Positions 1 to 6,067 of a DNA stretch of 11,043 bases are shown piece by piece. Within the stretch, counting starts at the first letter, position 1. The number at the start of each line of letters is the position of its first letter. A model generated the notes under the pieces. The model was not told the DNA's origin and searched no databases. It saw only the letters and a program-made list of their open reading frames with translations. Made by a program: the position numbers and the translations under genes. This stretch comes from an uncultured Collinsella sp. (GTDB lineage: Bacteria; Actinomycetota; Coriobacteriia; Coriobacteriales; Coriobacteriaceae): positions 1-11,043 of the forward strand of contig CALJNY010000242.1 of the NCBI GenBank assembly GCA_937981515.1, in the 5' to 3' direction.

Positions 1-5
1 TCTCG

Positions 6-32
6 ATGGATACGCCCGCAGCCGTGTATACT
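6..32 (+). repeat. Motif shared with the rplB leader, copy 1
   Basis: The bases at 6-31 match 1871-1896 in the rplW-rplB gap at 22 of 26 positions, without gaps. Conserved blocks are ATGGA, ACGCCCG and CCGTGTATAC. The 4-bp stem 11-14/23-26 with an 8-base loop can form, with a U-G pair where copy 2 has C-G. The long outer helix seen in copy 2 cannot be confirmed here because its 5' strand would lie at or before the window start. The three visible bases (TCT) do not match the expected partner. It could be an RNA element or a DNA-binding or promoter site; TATACT at 27-32 resembles a -10 box. Confidence 0.6.
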
Positions 33-143
33 AAACAGCTGTGTGAAACCAGGGGAGTATTCTGGCTGGACAAAATGCCTGCTTAATAGGGTTGTCAGGT
101 AGTCCGGACGCAATACAAGGCTGGGGAGCACGTCGTGTAAGTA

Positions 144-195
144 GTGGTCCTCTAGGGGCGTACGCTCGGTGGTGTACGCATTGTCCCAAGACCAC
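144..195 (+). promoter_or_regulatory. Hairpin in the leader just upstream of rplC
   Basis: A bulged hairpin is predicted by eye. The outer helix is GTGGTC (144-149) with GACCAC (190-195). After an internal loop (150-154 against 188-189), GGG (155-157) pairs with CCC (185-187). GCGTAC (158-163) stacks on this and pairs with GTACGC (174-179), leaving ATTGT (180-184) bulged. That gives 15 pairs ending 20 bases before the rplC start. No T-run follows, so it is not a terminator. A translational or autogenous control element is an inference from position; bacterial S10 operons are known to be controlled through leader RNA (L4 in Escherichia coli). Confidence 0.5.
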
Positions 196-215
196 GCGAG
201 AGTTGGGATCATATC

Positions 216-836
216 TTGATCAGCATGATTCTCGGCCGCAAGATTGGCATGACCCAGGTTTGGGACGAGGACGACAACGTCGTTCCCGTCACGGTCATCC
301 AGGCTGGCCCCTGCGCTGTCTCGCAGGTTAAAACTCAGGCAACCGACGGCTATGACGCCGTCCAAATCGGTTTCGGCGACATCAAGGCCAAGAACGTGAA
401 CAAGCCCATGGCTGGTCACTTCGCCAAGGCTGGCGTCGAGCCTGTCCGTTTCCTTCGTGAGGTCCGCGTCGAGAACGGCGAGGAGCACAAGGTCGGCGAG
501 GTTGTCACCGTCGCTGATTTCGCTGATGTCGAGAAGGTCGACGTCATCGGTACCTCCAAGGGTAAGGGCTTCCAGGGTCGCATCAAGCGCTGGGGTCAGC
601 GCCGCGGTCCTATGACGCATGGTTCTCACTTCCAGCGTCACCCCGGTTCTATCGGTCAGTGCGCCTATCCTGCGCGCGTCCTCAAGGGCGTCAAGATGGC
701 CGGTCACATGGGTAACGAGCGCGTTACCGTCAAGAACCTTTCCGTTGTCCGCATCGATGCCGAGCAGAACCTCATCTTGGTCAAGGGCGCTGTCCCGGGT
801 GCCAAGAATGGTCTCGTCGCCATCCGTATGGCCTAA
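216..836 (+). CDS. rplC: 50S ribosomal protein L3
   Basis: L3 binds 23S rRNA early in 50S assembly and reaches towards the peptidyl-transferase centre. The N-terminal signature [10 protein letters not shown] is clear, and the central finger holds the GSIGQ motif. Its glutamine (residue 148 from the TTG start) corresponds to the residue methylated by PrmB in E. coli. At 206 residues the length is normal. Two starts are possible: TTG at 216 with the weak GTTGGGA element 8 bases upstream, or ATG at 225, which gives the family-typical MILGRK start but has no well-spaced ribosome-binding site. Identity is certain, the start is not. In most bacteria rpsJ lies directly upstream; none of the first 215 bases encodes an S10 C-terminus, so the gap before rplC is unusually long. 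Confidence 0.97.
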   Translation: MISMILGRKIGMTQVWDEDDNVVPVTVIQAGPCAVSQVKTQATDGYDAVQIGFGDIKAKNVNKPMAGHFAKAGVEPVRFLREVRVENGEEHKVGEVVTVADFADVEKVDVIGTSKGKGFQGRIKRWGQRRGPMTHGSHFQRHPGSIGQCAYPARVLKGVKMAGHMGNERVTVKNLSVVRIDAEQNLILVKGAVPGAKNGLVAIRMA

Positions 837-882
837 GGGCCCAGCCCATTTAGCCCAGCGTCATACCAAGGAGAACACTTAA

Positions 883-1509
883 ATGGCAAAGTTTGAAGTA
901 AAGAACAGCGAGGGCAAGAAGGTCGCCGAGGCCGAGCTCGCCGCTGAGGTGTACGGCATCGAGCCGAACATCCACGTTATGCACCACATCGTCAAGTGCC
1001 AGATGGCCTCTTGGCGTCAGGGCACCCAGTCCGCTAAGGGCCGCTCTGAGGTTTCCGGTGGCGGCAAGAAGCCTTGGCGTCAGAAGGGCACCGGCCGTGC
1101 CCGCCAGGGTTCCATCCGTGCTGCCCAGTGGCGTCACGGTGGCGTTGTCTTCGCCCCCAAGCCCCGTTCCTACGCTAAGCGTATGAACAACAAGGAGGTC
1201 AAGCTGGCTATGCGCTCCGCGCTGTCCGCCAAGCTGGCCGATGGCGAGCTCGTGCTCGTCGACGACTACGGCTTCGAGAAGCCTTCCACCAAGGCTGCCG
1301 TCGCCATGCTCAAGGCTCTCGGTCTTGAGGGCAAGCGTGTGACCATCATCGTTCGCGATGAGGACGTCAACGCCTACCTGTCGTTCCGCAACATTCCCAA
1401 GACGTTCATCATCACCGCTGACGAGGCCAACACCTACGATCTCGTCAACAACAACGCTGTGCTGATGCCCGCCGACATCGCCGCTCACTTCGGGGAGGTG
1501 CTTGCATAA
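883..1509 (+). CDS. rplD: 50S ribosomal protein L4
   Basis: L4 binds domain I of 23S rRNA and its extended loop lines the exit tunnel beside L22. The protein has 208 residues, normal for the family. The basic tunnel loop is recognisable in the sequence GGGKKPWRQKGTGRARQGS followed by RAAQWRHGG. The ATG at 883 has AAGGAG about 8 bases upstream. The stop codon at 1507-1509 directly abuts the rplW start, which suggests translational coupling. In E. coli L4 represses its own operon by binding the S10 leader; whether that happens here cannot be read from the protein, but the structured gaps in this operon are candidate targets. Confidence 0.98.
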   Translation: MAKFEVKNSEGKKVAEAELAAEVYGIEPNIHVMHHIVKCQMASWRQGTQSAKGRSEVSGGGKKPWRQKGTGRARQGSIRAAQWRHGGVVFAPKPRSYAKRMNNKEVKLAMRSALSAKLADGELVLVDDYGFEKPSTKAAVAMLKALGLEGKRVTIIVRDEDVNAYLSFRNIPKTFIITADEANTYDLVNNNAVLMPADIAAHFGEVLA

Positions 1510-1797
1510 ATGACCGCCCACGAGATTATCATCCGTCCGATCGTGTCCGAGCGTTCCTTCTCCGGCATGGAGCTGAACAAGTACACGTTCGAGGTCGCCA
1601 AGGATGCTAACAAGTATCAGATCAAGGACGCTGTCGAGGAGATCTTCGGCGTCAAGGTCGTTCGCGTGAACACCCTGACGGTCAAGCCCAAGACCAAGCG
1701 TGTGCGCTATGTCGCCGGCAAGACCCGTTCTTGGAAGAAGGCCATCGTCACGCTGGCCGAGGGCGACACCATCGAGGTCTTTGGCAACCAGGCCTAA
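1510..1797 (+). CDS. rplW: 50S ribosomal protein L23
   Basis: L23 sits at the exit-tunnel opening, where it docks trigger factor and the signal recognition particle. The 95-residue protein matches the family throughout: IIIRPIVSERS at the N-terminus, YTFEVAKDANKYQIKDAVEEIFGVKV in the core, then the basic stretch VKPKTKRVRYVAGKTRSWKKA. The start codon follows the rplD stop with no spacer, and the Shine-Dalgarno GGGGAGG lies inside the end of rplD. Unlike its other junctions it is followed by a 179-base structured gap before rplB. Confidence 0.98.
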   Translation: MTAHEIIIRPIVSERSFSGMELNKYTFEVAKDANKYQIKDAVEEIFGVKVVRVNTLTVKPKTKRVRYVAGKTRSWKKAIVTLAEGDTIEVFGNQA

Positions 1798-1814
1798 GAC
1801 TCGCTGCTGTTGAG

Positions 1815-1852
1815 TGAGCTCATGCCTCCCAAATAGGGGAGGCGGGAGCTCA
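1815..1852 (+). promoter_or_regulatory. Strong hairpin 1 of the rplB leader
   Basis: TGAGCTC (1815-1821) pairs with GAGCTCA (1846-1852), and GCCTCCC (1824-1830) pairs with GGGAGGC (1837-1843). An A-G mismatch and a T-G wobble separate the two helices, and the loop is six bases (1831-1836). The stem has about 15 pairs. Only a short interrupted T-run (GGTTTTGG, 1854-1861) follows, so it might be a leaky attenuator or processing site, but it is not a clean terminator. Essential genes lie downstream in the same operon. Confidence 0.55.
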
Positions 1853-1859
1853 AGGTTTT

Positions 1860-1900
1860 GGACGTATAAAATGGACACGCCCGGAACCGTGTATACGTCC
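1860..1900 (+). promoter_or_regulatory. Hairpin 2 of the rplB leader, carrying copy 2 of the shared motif
   Basis: A perfect 9-bp helix forms between GGACGTATA (1860-1868) and TATACGTCC (1892-1900). It encloses a one-sided bulge AAATGGA (1869-1875), a 4-bp helix CACG/CGTG (1876-1879 with 1888-1891) and an 8-base loop CCCGGAAC. The bulge, inner stem and loop are the part that recurs at 6-32 before rplC. A helix with a large one-sided bulge and a conserved loop is the kind of architecture proteins recognise; the ligand is unknown. Confidence 0.6.
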
Positions 1901-1903
1901 GGT

Positions 1904-1973
1904 GTCATCGCACCCGAGGCAGAACCTCGAATCCCTGTCTGCGATGGCTAACGGATTCCTATTGAAAGGGATT
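1904..1973 (+). promoter_or_regulatory. Hairpin 3 and possible SD-sequestering switch before rplB
   Basis: A 9-bp helix (one T-G wobble) joins 1904-1912 (GTCATCGCA) to 1940-1948 (TGCGATGGC) and contains a small hairpin CGAGG/CCTCG (1915-1919 with 1925-1929). The strand AATCCCT (1930-1936) can pair perfectly with AGGGATT (1967-1973), which includes the rplB ribosome-binding site GAAAGGG (1965-1970). Nearly the same strand, GAATCC (1929-1934), can instead pair with GGATTC (1953-1958). These pairings exclude each other, as in translational switches. This is structural reasoning by eye; no energies were calculated. Confidence 0.45.
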
Positions 1974-1976
1974 GTA

Positions 1977-2807
1977 ATGGCTGTAAAGCACCTTAAGCCG
2001 ACCTCCGCTGGTAGGCGTTGGCAGACGATCTCCGACTTCTCCGAGATCACCTGCACCAAGCCCGAGAAGTCTCTTCTCGAGCCCCTGCCCAAGAAGGCCG
2101 GTCGTAACAACAACGGCCGCATCACCACCCGCCACCAGGGCGGCGGCGTGAAGCGTCGTTACCGCGTGATCGACTTCAAGCGCAACAAGGACGGCGTGCC
2201 CGCCAAGGTTGCCACGATCGAGTACGATCCGAACCGTTCCGCTCGCATCGCTCTGCTGCACTACGCTGACGGTGAGAAGCGCTACATCCTGGCCCCCAAG
2301 GGCCTCGAGGTCGGTCAGACCATCATGTCCGGTTCTGACGCCGACATCAAGCCGGGCAACGCTCTGCCCCTCGCCGACATCCCCGTCGGTACGCTCATCC
2401 ACGCCGTCGAGTTCCAGCCGGGCAAGGGCGCTGCTATCGCCCGTTCCGCCGGTAACTCCTGCCAGCTGATGGGTAAGGAGAGCAAGTACGCTATCGTCCG
2501 TATGCCTTCCTCCGAGATGCGCCGCATCCTCGTTACCTGCCGCGCCACGGTCGGTGAGGTCGGCAACGCCGATCACTCCAACATCGTCATCGGCAAGGCC
2601 GGCCGTAAGCGTCACATGAACGTGCGCCCGACCGTCCGCGGTACCGTCATGAACCCTGTCGACCACCCGCACGGCGGTGGCGAGGGCAAGAACCACACCT
2701 CTGGTCGTCCCTCTGTTACCCCCTGGGGTAAGCCGACGAAGGGCCTTCGTACGCGCAAGAAGAAGAAGGTCTCGAACCAGCACATCATTCGTCGCCGTAA
2801 GAAGTAA
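1977..2807 (+). CDS. rplB: 50S ribosomal protein L2
   Basis: L2 is a primary 23S rRNA binder needed for subunit association and the peptidyl-transferase centre. The 276-residue product starts [15 protein letters not shown] and has the OB and SH3-like core ([13 protein letters not shown], then [12 protein letters not shown]). The conserved functional loop [13 protein letters not shown] contains the histidine matching E. coli His229. The basic C-terminus ends in RRRKK. The frame is open back to 1902, but ATG 1977 is chosen because it gives the family start and follows GAAAGGG by six bases; starting upstream would translate through the structured leader. Its long leader contrasts with the compact junctions around it. 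Confidence 0.98.
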   Translation: MAVKHLKPTSAGRRWQTISDFSEITCTKPEKSLLEPLPKKAGRNNNGRITTRHQGGGVKRRYRVIDFKRNKDGVPAKVATIEYDPNRSARIALLHYADGEKRYILAPKGLEVGQTIMSGSDADIKPGNALPLADIPVGTLIHAVEFQPGKGAAIARSAGNSCQLMGKESKYAIVRMPSSEMRRILVTCRATVGEVGNADHSNIVIGKAGRKRHMNVRPTVRGTVMNPVDHPHGGGEGKNHTSGRPSVTPWGKPTKGLRTRKKKKVSNQHIIRRRKK

Positions 2808-2839
2808 TTTCGGATACCGAGTTTTAGGAGAAAGCACTT

Positions 2840-3100
2840 ATGAGCAGAAGTCTCAAAAAGGGCCCGTTCGTGGAGACTCGCATTCTCTCGCGTATCACCG
2901 CGATGAACGAGGCTGGCAAGAAGGACGTCGTGAAGACCTGGTCCCGCGCGTCCACCATCTTCCCCGAGATGGTTGGTCACACCATCGCCGTCCACGACGG
3001 CCGCAAGCATGTGCCCGTGTATGTTACCGAGTCCATGGTTGGTCACAAGCTCGGCGAGTTCGCGCCGACTCGTACGTTCCGTGGCCACAAGGCCAAATAG
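2840..3100 (+). CDS. rpsS: 30S ribosomal protein S19
   Basis: S19 lies in the head of the 30S subunit with S13 and contacts the A-site region. The protein has 86 residues, close to the usual 90-93. It begins [11 protein letters not shown], the family signature, and ends with [15 protein letters not shown], where the conserved basic C-terminus sits. A TAGGAG Shine-Dalgarno sequence lies about 9 bases upstream. It is 32 bases after rplB, the standard S10 cluster order. Confidence 0.97.
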   Translation: MSRSLKKGPFVETRILSRITAMNEAGKKDVVKTWSRASTIFPEMVGHTIAVHDGRKHVPVYVTESMVGHKLGEFAPTRTFRGHKAK

Positions 3101-3114
3101 GGGGTTAACCGTAA

Positions 3115-3486
3115 ATGGCAACTAAGTCTATTGAAACTGAGGCCACCGAGGTTCGCGCCGTCGCTAAGTACGTGCGTGTTTCCCCCAGCAAGGCCCGCCT
3201 GGTGGTCGATCTGATCCGCCGCAAGCCTGTCGCTCAGGCCTTCGACATCCTTCACTTCTGCGACCGCGCCGTCGCCGTGGATGTCGAGAAGGTTCTCCGT
3301 TCCGCCGTTGCGAACGCCGAGAACAACAACGGTCTGCGTGCCGACAACCTGGTTGTCGCCGCTGCCTATGTTGACGAGGGTCCGACGCTTAAGCGCATCC
3401 GTCCCCGCGCCAAGGGTTCCGCTTCTCGCATTCTGAAGCGTACTTCCCACATCACCGTCGTCGTTGCTCCTCGAAAGGAGGCGTAA
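3115..3486 (+). CDS. rplV: 50S ribosomal protein L22
   Basis: L22 binds all 23S rRNA domains and sends a beta-hairpin into the exit tunnel near the macrolide site. The 123-residue product has the family core [25 protein letters not shown]. The hairpin region [25 protein letters not shown] has the usual length, so there is no sign of the insertions or deletions known from macrolide-resistant L22. The gene starts 14 bases after rpsS, and its last codons supply the AAAGGAGG ribosome-binding site for rpsC. Confidence 0.97.
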   Translation: MATKSIETEATEVRAVAKYVRVSPSKARLVVDLIRRKPVAQAFDILHFCDRAVAVDVEKVLRSAVANAENNNGLRADNLVVAAAYVDEGPTLKRIRPRAKGSASRILKRTSHITVVVAPRKEA

Positions 3487-3492
3487 AGCTGT

Positions 3493-4203
3493 ATGGGTCA
3501 GAAAGTCTATCCCACCGGCTTCCGTCTTGGCATCACCGAGAACTGGCGCTCCCGCTGGTTCGCAGAGAAGGATTACGCTAAGACCCTCGGTAACGATCTC
3601 GAGATCCGCAAGTACCTCGAGAAGCGTCTTTCCCGCGCAGCTGTCTCCCGCGTCGAGATCGAGCGCGCTGGCGACAAGGTGAAGGTCATCATCCTCACCG
3701 CTCGCCCCGGCGTTGTCATCGGTAAGAAGGGTGCCGAGATCGATACCCTCCGCACCGAGCTCGAGAAGGTCGCTGGCGTCTCCAAGGGCCAGCTCTCCGT
3801 CGACGTTGTCGAGATCAAGCGCCCCGAGCTCGACGCCAACCTCGTTGCTCAGTCTATCGCCGAGCAGCTCGAGGGCCGCGTTGCCTTCCGTCGCGCTATG
3901 CGCAAGGCTGTCCAGTCCGCCCGCAAGGCCGGCGCTAAGGGCATCCGTATCCAGTGCTCCGGTCGTCTCGGCGGTGCCGAGATGGGCCGTCGTGAGTGGT
4001 ACCGCGAGGGTCGCGTGCCTCTGCACACCCTCCGTGCCAAGATCGACTACGGCACGGCTGTCGCCAGCACCACCATGGGCGCTTGCGGCGTGAAGGTCTG
4101 GATCTACCTGGGCGAGAAGCTCCCGGGCCAGCCTGTTCCCAACCCTGCACTCGAGGGCTCTTCCCGTCCTCGTCGTCGTAACTCCGAGAGGAGGGGTCAG
4201 TAG
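3493..4203 (+). CDS. rpsC: 30S ribosomal protein S3
   Basis: S3 forms part of the mRNA entry channel and its helicase activity with S4 and S5. The protein has 236 residues: N-terminal [14 protein letters not shown], a type II KH domain with the GXXG loop IGKKG at residues 76-80, and the C-terminal domain with [32 protein letters not shown] short basic tail ([13 protein letters not shown]) closes it. The start is 6 bases after rplV. Its TAG stop overlaps the GTG start of rplP by one base, suggesting translational coupling. Confidence 0.98.
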   Translation: MGQKVYPTGFRLGITENWRSRWFAEKDYAKTLGNDLEIRKYLEKRLSRAAVSRVEIERAGDKVKVIILTARPGVVIGKKGAEIDTLRTELEKVAGVSKGQLSVDVVEIKRPELDANLVAQSIAEQLEGRVAFRRAMRKAVQSARKAGAKGIRIQCSGRLGGAEMGRREWYREGRVPLHTLRAKIDYGTAVASTTMGACGVKVWIYLGEKLPGQPVPNPALEGSSRPRRRNSERRGQ

Positions 4204-4706
4204 TGCTTGCCCCTAAGCGTATTCTTCACCGCAAGGTGCAGCGTGGCTCCATGAAGGGCCAGGCCAAGGGTAATACCGAGCTGCATTTCGGCGAGTTTGG
4301 CATCCAGGCTCTCGAGGCCCATTGGATTACCAACCGTCAGATCGAGGCCGCTCGTATAGCCATGACCCGCTACATGAAGCGTGGCGGTCGTGTCTACATC
4401 ACGATCTTCCCCGATAAGCCCATCACCAAGAAGCCTGCCGAGACTCGCATGGGTTCTGGTAAGGGTAACCCCGAGGAGTGGGTGGCCGTCGTCAAGCCCG
4501 GCCGCATCATGTTCGAGGTCAAGGGCGTGCCCGAGGAGGTCGCTCGCGAGGCTCTGCGTCTTGCACAGCACAAGCTTCCCATCAAGACCAAGATTGTTGC
4601 TGCTAAGAACGCTGAGCAGCGCATCGAGAAGGAGATGGCTGAGGAGGCCGCTCTCGAGGCCAAGTGGGCTGCTGAGGACGCCGCCGCCGCCAAGGAGGAG
4701 AACTAA
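4203..4706 (+). CDS. rplP: 50S ribosomal protein L16 with C-terminal extension
   Basis: L16 completes the 50S subunit near the A-site tRNA elbow. The first 137 or so residues match the family: [26 protein letters not shown], then [24 protein letters not shown], which includes the arginine region hydroxylated in E. coli, and LPIKTKIV at the usual end. The product is 167 residues, about 28 more than typical. The additional tail is Ala/Glu/Lys-rich ([19 protein letters not shown]), likely helical. The GTG start at 4203 overlaps the rpsC stop by one base, with GAGAGGAGGG upstream as ribosome-binding site. Its TAA overlaps the next ATG (TAATG). Confidence 0.97.
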   Translation: MLAPKRILHRKVQRGSMKGQAKGNTELHFGEFGIQALEAHWITNRQIEAARIAMTRYMKRGGRVYITIFPDKPITKKPAETRMGSGKGNPEEWVAVVKPGRIMFEVKGVPEEVAREALRLAQHKLPIKTKIVAAKNAEQRIEKEMAEEAALEAKWAAEDAAAAKEEN

Positions 4707-4921
4707 TGAAGCCCGCAGAGATTCGTGAGCTCTCGGACGCTCAGCTCGTTGAGAAGCTGAAGGAAATGCGCGCCGAGCTCTTTAACCTTCGTTTCCAGAT
4801 GGCCACCAGCCAGCTGGACAACACCGCTCGCGTCAACACCGTGAAGAAGGACATCGCTCGCGTCCTCACGGAGCAGCGCGCCCGCGAGATCGCAGCGGAG
4901 AAGTCCGCTGTCGCCGAGTAG
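4706..4921 (+). CDS. rpmC: 50S ribosomal protein L29
   Basis: L29 is a small two-helix protein beside L23 at the tunnel exit. The 71-residue sequence [18 protein letters not shown], then AELFNLRFQMATSQLDNTARV and RVLTEQRAREI, is a clear family match. The start overlaps the rplP stop by one base, and the AAGGAGGAG ribosome-binding site lies within the end of rplP. An alanine/glutamate-rich tail of about 10 residues follows the family core. Confidence 0.96.
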   Translation: MKPAEIRELSDAQLVEKLKEMRAELFNLRFQMATSQLDNTARVNTVKKDIARVLTEQRAREIAAEKSAVAE

Positions 4922-4937
4922 GACCTAAGGAGAGAAC

Positions 4938-5198
4938 ATGACTGATTCGCGTAACTCGCGTAAGGTCCGTACGGGTGTCGTTACCTCCGTCTCCGGTGCC
5001 AAGACCATTGTTGTCACCATCACCGAGCGCAAGCGTCACCCCAAGTACGGCAAGATGATGACCAGCTCCAAGAAGCTGCACGCTCACGACGAGGAGTGCA
5101 CGGCTGGCGTGGGCGACACTGTCCGCGTTATGGAGACCCGTCCTATGTCCAAGATGAAGCGTTGGCGCCTCATCGAGGTCGTCGAGCGCGCTAAATAA
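4938..5198 (+). CDS. rpsQ: 30S ribosomal protein S17
   Basis: S17 is an OB-fold protein that binds 16S rRNA helix 11 early in 30S assembly. The 86-residue product has RKVRTGVVTSVSGAKTIVVTI, the ERKRHPKYGKMMTSSKKLHAHDE segment and the C-terminal ETRPMSKMKRWRLIEVVE, all typical. A TAAGGAGAG ribosome-binding site lies 7-8 bases upstream of ATG 4938. It is the classical last gene of the S10 cluster and is followed by a structured 118-base gap before rplN. Confidence 0.97.
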   Translation: MTDSRNSRKVRTGVVTSVSGAKTIVVTITERKRHPKYGKMMTSSKKLHAHDEECTAGVGDTVRVMETRPMSKMKRWRLIEVVERAK

Positions 5199-5225
5199 GC
5201 AGTCGCTCTTACGACTTGTACGTTT

Positions 5226-5291
5226 CCGAAGATGTGCGTATGCCTGGTTTGCATACCACAGGCCGTCTAAAGGCTGCGCACCTCTCTTCGG
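5226..5291 (+). promoter_or_regulatory. Predicted three-way-junction RNA before rplN
   Basis: The closing helix CCGAAGA (5226-5232) with TCTTCGG (5285-5291) is perfect. Across a small internal loop it continues as GTGCG (5234-5238) with CGCAC (5277-5281). Two hairpins branch inside: TATGC/GCATA (5239-5243 with 5251-5255, loop CTGGTTT) and GGCC/GGCT (5261-5264 with 5272-5275, one G-U pair). In an alternative fold the first hairpin lengthens to ten pairs (TGTG with CACA, plus GTATGC with GCATAC) at the cost of the inner closing helix. The element ends 25 bases before the rplN ATG and just before its GGAGGA ribosome-binding site. This position at the S10/spc boundary suits a regulatory leader; the ligand is unknown. 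Confidence 0.6.
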
Positions 5292-5316
5292 TTCTTAGTT
5301 CGGAGGAACATCTACC

Positions 5317-5685
5317 ATGATTCAGATGCAAACCATGCTGAACGTCGCCGACAACTCCGGCGCTCGCAAGATTCGCTGCATCAAGGTGCTTGGCGGTTCC
5401 AAGCGTCGTTATGCAGGCATCGGCGATGTGTTCATCGGTGCTGTCCAGGAGGCTACCCCTGGCGCCAACGTCAAGAAGAAGGACGTTGTCCGTTGCGTCG
5501 TCGTTCGCACCGTTAAGGAGATCCGCCGCAAGGATGGCTCCTACATTCGCTTTGATGAGAACGCCTGCGTTGTCATCAACAACGATGGTTCGCCCGTCGG
5601 CACCCGTATCTTCGGGCCTGTCGCTCGCGAGCTTCGTGACAAGAAGTACATGAAGATCGTCTCGCTCGCTCCCGAGACCCTGTAG
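5317..5685 (+). CDS. rplN: 50S ribosomal protein L14
   Basis: L14 forms intersubunit bridges on the 50S face next to L19. The 122-residue length is exactly that of the family. The sequence [19 protein letters not shown], the central [11 protein letters not shown] and [12 protein letters not shown], and the C-terminal [19 protein letters not shown] are diagnostic. ATG 5317 gives the universal MIQ start, with CGGAGGA about 9 bases upstream. In most bacteria this gene opens the spc operon; here it follows a structured gap rather than a recognisable promoter. Confidence 0.98.
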   Translation: MIQMQTMLNVADNSGARKIRCIKVLGGSKRRYAGIGDVFIGAVQEATPGANVKKKDVVRCVVVRTVKEIRRKDGSYIRFDENACVVINNDGSPVGTRIFGPVARELRDKKYMKIVSLAPETL

Positions 5686-5698
5686 TTAGGGGAGATAT

Positions 5699-6004
5699 AT
5701 GTATATCAAGAAGGGCGATAAGGTCCAGGTTCTCTCTGGTAAGGATCGCGGCAAGCAGGGCGTTGTCCTGCGTGCTCTCCCCGCCGAGAACAAGGTCGTT
5801 GTCGAGGGCGTTTCGGTCGTCAAGAAGGCCGTCAAGCCCAACGCTGCCAACCAGCAGGGCGGCATCGTTTCGCAGGAGGCTCCCATCGACGCCTCCAACG
5901 TCAATCTCGTTTGCCCCGAGTGCGGTAAGGTTACCCGCGTCGGTCACGAGAAGGACGGCAAGAACAAGCTGCGCGTCTGCAAGAAGTGCGGCCACAAGTT
6001 CTAA
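5699..6004 (+). CDS. rplX: 50S ribosomal protein L24 with zinc-ribbon-like C-terminus
   Basis: L24 is one of the two assembly initiators of the 50S subunit and binds the 5' region of 23S rRNA. The 101-residue product carries the N-terminal KOW motif ([18 protein letters not shown]). The C-terminal part has four cysteines as CPEC-GK and CKKC-GHKF, a zinc-ribbon-like arrangement known in many, but not all, bacterial L24 proteins. The ribosome-binding site AGGGGAG lies 4 bases upstream of ATG 5699. A strong terminator begins 30 bases after the stop, so rplX appears to be the last gene of its transcript, an unusual place for the spc cluster to end. Confidence 0.97.
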   Translation: MYIKKGDKVQVLSGKDRGKQGVVLRALPAENKVVVEGVSVVKKAVKPNAANQQGGIVSQEAPIDASNVNLVCPECGKVTRVGHEKDGKNKLRVCKKCGHKF

Positions 6005-6034
6005 GCTGCCCGCAACATCAAGTTGCTAGCAAAG

Positions 6035-6067
6035 GCCCGGATGCCCCCACGGCACCCGGGCTTTTTT
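6035..6067 (+). terminator. Intrinsic terminator after rplX
   Basis: GCCCGG (6035-6040) pairs with CCGGGC (6056-6061). After one A-C mismatch the stem continues as TGCC (6042-6045) with GGCA (6051-6054) around a five-base loop. Six T residues (6062-6067) follow directly. This is a textbook Rho-independent terminator on the + strand. Confidence 0.92.

Noticed and set aside
75..86. A tiny upstream peptide ATG CCT GCT TAA before rplC
   Set aside because: The nearest Shine-Dalgarno-like AGGGGAG (51-57) is 17 bases away, too far for normal initiation, and three codons cannot be told from chance.
1854..1861. Hairpin 1815-1852 plus T-run as a full terminator between rplW and rplB
   Set aside because: The T-run is only four bases and is interrupted by G residues, and the operon continues with essential genes.
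1858..1897. Promoter elements in the rplB leader (TATAAA at 1865, TGGACA at 1872, TATACG at 1892)
   Set aside because: No pair has an acceptable 16-18 base spacing; TGGACA and TATACG are 14 apart. The bases are better explained by the 9-bp helix, though a promoter is not excluded.
5216..5244. A promoter (TTGTAC-17-TATGCC) for rplN
   Set aside because: Only three of six bases match in each hexamer, and the proposed -10 lies inside a helix of the better supported RNA structure.
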